Under the pieces are notes generated by a model. That model searched no databases and was not told the DNA's origin. It saw only the letters and a list, made by a program, of their open reading frames with translations. A DNA stretch of 57,618 nt from Micromonospora inaquosa (GTDB taxonomy: Bacteria; Actinomycetota; Actinomycetes; Mycobacteriales; Micromonosporaceae): contig NZ_QGSZ01000230.1 in the NCBI RefSeq assembly GCF_003857055.1, forward strand, positions 1 through 57,618. The letters are read 5' to 3'. Shown piece by piece: positions 53,426 through 57,618 of the stretch. Position numbers and translations under genes: made by a program. Position 1 is the stretch's first letter. Each line of letters opens with the position of its first letter.

Positions 53426-56164
53426 TCAATTCTCGTCCAGGCTGTTACGCAGCTGTGTGGCGAGTGCGATGGTGTCGTCCTGTGGTTCGGCGTCGAGGTC
53501 GGCGAGGGCTTTGGTCAGGGCGCGTAGCAGGGTGCGGATGCCGTCGGTGTCGCCGAGGGCATGTCGGGCGTGCATCGCCTTGGTGTAGAGGGCCTCGTTA
53601 TAGCGGTCAAGTCCAATGGCCTTGGTGAGCAGGTCGGATGCGGCCTGCGGGTTGGTGTCGAGCAGGTCGTCAGCCAGGAGTAGGTGGGCTTCGGTGCCCC
53701 ACCGGCGGACCGTCTCGCGGTGGGGTTGCAGCCACTCGTAGTCCTGGCCGTCCGCGAGGGGTGCGGTGTAGAGGTCGCAGGCGGCGGTGAGGAGTTCACG
53801 GCGGCGCGGCTCGGTGGCGATGGTGGCGCTGCGCATCAGGTCGCGCAGTGTCCACACATCGACGTCCACGGTCGCCGGGTCGAGCAGGTACCGTCCGGCG
53901 GATTTGATGACGTAGGCGTTCTTCGTCTCTGCGGTGCCGGCGCGGCCGAGGACGTGCCGCAGGTTCGAGGCGTTGGTGTGTACGCGTTGGTCGGCTTGGC
54001 TGATGCGGGCGTCGGGTTCGAGGTATTCGCCGATGTCACGGGTGGCGGCTCCGTCGGGGTGCACGGCGAGGTATACCGCGAGTTCCAGAGCTTTGGCTCG
54101 CAGCGGCCGACCTTCGGCGGTGATGCCTTCGATGCGCGGGTGGCCGAGCACGCGCAGCCGCGCCCGTCCCGACAGGGCGTCGGCGGCGGGTTCGACGGCG
54201 GTCGGGGTAGCCGGGTTCGTGGCGGTTAGCCTGATCTCGGTGCGGCTGGCGTGCAGGGGCACGATCGTGACCGGTGCGGCTGGTGCGGTGTTCGCGGGCG
54301 GTTCGCCGGTCTGTGCCTCGTGGAGCGTGGTCAGGATCTGGAGGGCGGCGGCCGGTTCGAGCACCGGGAGCCGCGGCGGCACTGGTTCGGCGGACTGCCC
54401 GGAGAGAAGCGTGGTCTGTCCGTCCGGGGTGACCTCGACGGTGGCGCCGTGGGCCCATTCGCCGAGCAGCAGCCCGGACACGTGCAGTCCCTCGCCCAAG
54501 GCGAGCGCGACCTTGGCGCGCATGCGGGCACTGGCGGGCGGGGTATCGGTGACGAGCATGACCGGAGGTAGTGCTTCCTCGTCGGGCACTGTCCGCCGCA
54601 GCTCGTCCAAGTCGGCTAGAGCGTGCTCATCGAGGATGCGGCTGCGGTGCAGCAGCCGGGACTCGATGACGGTAAGCGCGTCGTTGATGCTATCGGTCAC
54701 GTGCAGGCGCGACCAGGGGTTAAGGGTCACCGCGTCCGGGCCGAGCAGCGCGGTCATGGTGGCGGCGTCGATGACGACCTCGCCGCGGGCGTCGGGGTGG
54801 TGCGGGCCGCCGGAGGCCAGCACCGCGACGAGGGCGGCGCGGGCGGCCGCGAACGCGCCGTCGCCCACGACTCCGCATCCGCCGGCCGGCAGTGCCCCGA
54901 GGTCGGGTACGAGAGCAGGCGGCGGGCCGTCGTCGTTGCTCGCATCCGATGGCTCGGGGTTGCGGGCGGCCACGGCGCGGCGGACCTGGAGCACGGTCGG
55001 GGGCAGCTCGGTCGGCGGATCATCGTCAGGCTCGCCGCTGTATCGACGGCGGCGTTGGAGCCAGACCATTGCGGCGGCGGCGCTGATGGCGGCGGCGAGC
55101 GACCAGGGCAGCCAACCGGAGTCCGACAGACCCACACCCCGGTCCTCTGAGGCCACCGTCGGGCTATGCGTGACGGGCGGCGGCGCGGCAGGGTTGGAGA
55201 CCTCGGACGGCGGTGCTGGCGACGAAACGGACCCGGTTGGGGCCGCCGACCGAGTGGTGGTGGGAGTGTCGGCCGGTTGCTCGGGCGCGGGTGGCGGCAC
55301 GGCAGGATCGGACGGGTCCGGTGCGGCACTCGGCGATGGGGGCGGTGTCGCAGGCCGGCCCGACCGGGGCGTGGAGGGCGTTGCTGGTGTGGCGGCTTGT
55401 GGTGGGCGGGCGTCGGCAGGTAGGCGAAGCTCCCAGCCGGGGTAGATGAGGTCGCAGTCACGCAGGACACCGCCGACAGGAAAGTGGCGGTGCTTGTTCA
55501 GACCGCAGACCTCCGGCCACCGTCCCGCGTCGCCGAGCCACTCCTTCGCGACCTTGGACAAGGTGTCGTGTCGCTCGACTGTGTAGAGGTAGCGCTGGTC
55601 GGCCACGTGGATGATGGCGGGTCCGCGGGCTGCGGCTTGCCGGGGAACATCGGCGCGCTCGGTCGCGGCGACGGGCGTAGACGGCCGATCCGAATGAACC
55701 GCCGCGTTGAGGGATCCTGCAGGGGCGACGGCGAGCGCGGCGGTGCCCGCCAGACCGAACACGAGCCGGTGCAACGGGGCCGGCAGCCTGAGTATGGGGA
55801 TGCGCCACCGGGTCACCGCCGCGAGGATCTCGGCGAGCAGGAGCAGGGTGAACACACCCCACAGCAGCCACATCGCCCAGAACGCCGCACCGATGAGGAA
55901 GTCGGGGGTGAACCGTCCGCTGGAGCGCCCGAACCAGTCGGGGATCTGCGACCAGGCCGGCAGCCGGCGCAGCGGGTTCCCACCCGCAGCCCACAGCAGT
56001 ACCGGAACGGCGACCAAGAAGAGACCGGCACCGATGACGCCGCGCACAACCCCGCTCAGGGACGGCCGCGCGCGGCGCGGCCGCGAATCTGATGGGATGC
56101 GAACGGTGGCTCGTGCACCGTACTCGGCGAGTTTGTCGTCTCTGCCCCGGCGCGTCTGCGGCAC
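53426..56164 (-). CDS. Membrane LysM/BTAD (SARP-like) regulator
   Basis: A 912-residue protein. The preferred start is GTG 56164, with AGGGGGACAG directly upstream; longer frames to 56269 lack this. Two membrane segments come first (GVIGAGLFLVAVPVLLWAAG, FWAMWLLWGVFTLLLLAEIL), then a LysM domain (YLYTVERHDTLSKVAKEWLG ... IYPGWELRLP), a Pro/Thr-rich stretch, a third membrane segment (SLAAAISAAAAMVWLQ), a long middle, a winged helix (RLRVLGHPRIEG, LRAKALELAVYLAVHPDG) and a BTAD domain (LYTAPLADGQDYEWLQPHRE ... NEALYTKAMHARHALGD). Such proteins may sense the wall and activate transcription. The Hsp70-like gene diverges from it. Confidence 0.8.
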   Translation of the reverse strand: MPQTRRGRDDKLAEYGARATVRIPSDSRPRRARPSLSGVVRGVIGAGLFLVAVPVLLWAAGGNPLRRLPAWSQIPDWFGRSSGRFTPDFLIGAAFWAMWLLWGVFTLLLLAEILAAVTRWRIPILRLPAPLHRLVFGLAGTAALAVAPAGSLNAAVHSDRPSTPVAATERADVPRQAAARGPAIIHVADQRYLYTVERHDTLSKVAKEWLGDAGRWPEVCGLNKHRHFPVGGVLRDCDLIYPGWELRLPADARPPQAATPATPSTPRSGRPATPPPSPSAAPDPSDPAVPPPAPEQPADTPTTTRSAAPTGSVSSPAPPSEVSNPAAPPPVTHSPTVASEDRGVGLSDSGWLPWSLAAAISAAAAMVWLQRRRRYSGEPDDDPPTELPPTVLQVRRAVAARNPEPSDASNDDGPPPALVPDLGALPAGGCGVVGDGAFAAARAALVAVLASGGPHHPDARGEVVIDAATMTALLGPDAVTLNPWSRLHVTDSINDALTVIESRLLHRSRILDEHALADLDELRRTVPDEEALPPVMLVTDTPPASARMRAKVALALGEGLHVSGLLLGEWAHGATVEVTPDGQTTLLSGQSAEPVPPRLPVLEPAAALQILTTLHEAQTGEPPANTAPAAPVTIVPLHASRTEIRLTATNPATPTAVEPAADALSGRARLRVLGHPRIEGITAEGRPLRAKALELAVYLAVHPDGAATRDIGEYLEPDARISQADQRVHTNASNLRHVLGRAGTAETKNAYVIKSAGRYLLDPATVDVDVWTLRDLMRSATIATEPRRRELLTAACDLYTAPLADGQDYEWLQPHRETVRRWGTEAHLLLADDLLDTNPQAASDLLTKAIGLDRYNEALYTKAMHARHALGDTDGIRTLLRALTKALADLDAEPQDDTIALATQLRNSLDEN

Positions 56165-56281
56165 CTGTCCCCCTGCCGTTGATCCCCGATCTCCTCCAAA
56201 TACACGAGGGTAAGTGTCTTCGACTATCCCATCGGGAGAGATTCTCACCATCCGCGTACAACGAGTCACGTTCTGCGGATC
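56165..56281. promoter_or_regulatory. Divergent promoter region of the BTAD regulator and Hsp70-like genes
   Basis: The only 117 bp between these two divergent genes must hold both promoters. It is somewhat more A/T-rich than its surroundings (for example TCTCCTCCAAATACACGAGG). I could not assign -10 or -35 boxes. Confidence 0.4.
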
Positions 56282-57618
56282 ATGGTTGACACCCGGTCGC
56301 CCTCACGAGCGAGACTGCCCCTCATGCCAAGCGGGGGCACTGTGCTGTCGATCGACTTAAGTTCGTCGGCCATCGCGGCCACTGTCAGTCGGCAAGGCCT
56401 GAGGATCCCCATCCTCATCGACGGTCGCCTCGTCATGCCGCCTGGCGTCGTCATCGGGCCCGCAGGGGAGATCTACGTCGGTCTCGACACCATGGCCGCG
56501 ATGTCTCTGCCGGCCGACCACCGGTTCGTCGATAACCCGACTGACCTCCGCGGCCGACCGATCAACACCGCCGATGCGACACAACCCGACCCGGTGGAGC
56601 TACTCGCCACCGTGCTGCGGCACATCACCCATCATGCTGCCGTCCACGTCAACGGGCCGATCACCGCGCTCACCGTGACCGTTCCGCCGAGCTGGGGACC
56701 ACGCCGCTGCGGACACGTCAGCGAGGCAGCAACCCGCGCGGGGTTTCCACCTCCCGCCCTGGTCACCGCACCCGCCGCCCTCGCCGCCTACGCCACAATC
56801 CTCGGCGTCACCGCGCCGGAAGGCGCCTGCGTGCTCGTATGCCAGGCAGACCGCGAACCGGCGACCCTCACCGTCCTGCAGACCGCCGCCGACGGCTACC
56901 GCGAACTGGCGACGCAGCAGATCATTCTTGCCCATGGCCTCGACCACCTCATCGCCCACCAACTCGTCCGGACGGCCACCGCCGACTCCGACCCGCTCCG
57001 ATCGGCGATGACGGCGCCCGATTACGACGGAGCAGACGGCGGACGCGCCCTCCTTGAATCCGTCCGGGCCGCCAGGGGTCTACTCGCGACCCAAGACCAC
57101 GCGCCGATCCTGCTGCCCGCGCCCCGCCAACCGGCCGTCATCACCCGTGACGACGTCACGGTCGCCGCACAGCCCCTCCTCGACCAGATCCCCGGCGCAG
57201 TCGACGGACTCCTCGACGCGGCCGACGTCGACAAAACGCACCTCGCTGGCGTCGTCCTCAGACCAGCCCCCGGCGTACCCGCGCTGACCGAAGCGCTCAC
57301 CGCAGCCACCGACATCACCCCTACGCTCATCGACCACCCCCACGCCCTCGCCGACGGGGCCCTCTCCCTCACCACCACGCACCAATCAGGCTCGGCAGCC
57401 GCAGCACGCCTACCCCGCGTGCGCCTCCGTATCGGCGACCTCACCGGCGCCCTACTCCTCGGCGCCTGTTCCCTGGCCCTGCTCCTGCAAGCCGTACTCA
57501 CCGCCTACATCTCCACCTACAGCACCTGGGTCGTCGGCGTCCGCACCTCGCTACCGCAACTCGGCGCCGCCGGCGCACTCGTCATGCTCACCGCCTTCGC
57601 CGTTGCGCACCTCGCACC
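56282..57618 (+). CDS. Hsp70/actin-like ATPase with C-terminal membrane segments (partial, runs off the window)
   Basis: Open for 445 codons from ATG 56282 to the window end with no stop; ATG 56324 is an alternative start and neither has a strong ribosome site. The N-terminus has TVLSIDLSSSAIAATV, matching phosphate-1 of the actin/Hsp70 fold but with SSS in place of GTT/S; then LTVTVPPSWGPRR and ALVTAPAALAAYATILG as in actin-like ATPases. Residues about 390-445 hold two hydrophobic segments (LLLGACSLALLLQAVLTAYI and LGAAGALVMLTAFAVAH), so it is membrane-bound, unlike DnaK. It diverges from the BTAD regulator gene, suggesting a common role. Confidence 0.7.
   Translation, partial: MVDTRSPSRARLPLMPSGGTVLSIDLSSSAIAATVSRQGLRIPILIDGRLVMPPGVVIGPAGEIYVGLDTMAAMSLPADHRFVDNPTDLRGRPINTADATQPDPVELLATVLRHITHHAAVHVNGPITALTVTVPPSWGPRRCGHVSEAATRAGFPPPALVTAPAALAAYATILGVTAPEGACVLVCQADREPATLTVLQTAADGYRELATQQIILAHGLDHLIAHQLVRTATADSDPLRSAMTAPDYDGADGGRALLESVRAARGLLATQDHAPILLPAPRQPAVITRDDVTVAAQPLLDQIPGAVDGLLDAADVDKTHLAGVVLRPAPGVPALTEALTAATDITPTLIDHPHALADGALSLTTTHQSGSAAAARLPRVRLRIGDLTGALLLGACSLALLLQAVLTAYISTYSTWVVGVRTSLPQLGAAGALVMLTAFAVAHLA

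Overview
The window is high-GC DNA (roughly two thirds or more G+C by eye) with GTG starts, overlapping stop/start codons and gene families typical of Actinomycetes. Micromonosporaceae is my guess for the family, but there is no rRNA or housekeeping gene to prove it. It falls into two halves that meet at a broken tRNA gene near 24.54 kb.

Left half (0.4-24.0 kb) is an anti-phage defence island. A minus-strand operon, read from 19.4 kb down to 0.75 kb, encodes a Ser/Thr kinase, a DrmD-like SNF2 helicase, a very large Eco57I/PglX-like DNA adenine methylase, a 2239-residue DEAD/DEAH helicase with a DUF1998 zinc domain (DrmA-DrmB fusion or DruE-like), and a UvrD-like helicase carrying an N-terminal RelE/ParE-like toxin domain. 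The last four overlap by 4 bp each. It resembles class 1 DISARM, but no DrmC nuclease is seen. Next comes a two-gene minus-strand unit, a STAS/HATPase protein and a STAS-like DUF4325 protein with a winged helix. Diverging from it is a four-gene plus-strand operon (21.2-24.0 kb) for bacterial ubiquitin-like conjugation: Ubl, E2, JAB/JAMM peptidase and E1, each overlapping the next by 4 bp. Two copies of the operator-like palindrome GTTTCA-N10-TGAAAC mark the promoter between these units and the start of the DUF4325 gene.

At 24539-24589 lies a 3' fragment of tRNA-Val(CAC) on the minus strand, followed by a strong hairpin. Its orientation implies that an integrated element extends to the right, beyond the window end, with the intact tRNA at the far end.

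Right half (24.6-57.6 kb) reads as an integrative conjugative element with a VirB4/VirD4 type IV secretion system rather than the FtsK-like TraB of classical actinomycete AICEs. It has a minus-strand cargo block (GGDEF protein, DUF4192 protein, unknown proteins), a two-gene methylase unit, a divergent DNA-binding protein, a class F sortase with an HExxH surface protein, the transfer operon (VirB2-like pilin, VirB6-like, PrgI/VirB3-like, VirB4, VirD4) and a replication-relaxation protein. A row of accessory genes follows, many preceded by a GC-rich hairpin, then an NlpC/P60 cell-wall hydrolase, a membrane LysM-BTAD regulator and a divergent Hsp70-like membrane protein cut by the window end. A short motif, CTGACAG/CTGTCAG, recurs in the main intergenic regions and is densely clustered at 33.11-33.33 kb; it may be the element's own operator or iteron. 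No integrase or relaxase is visible, so these should lie outside the window.
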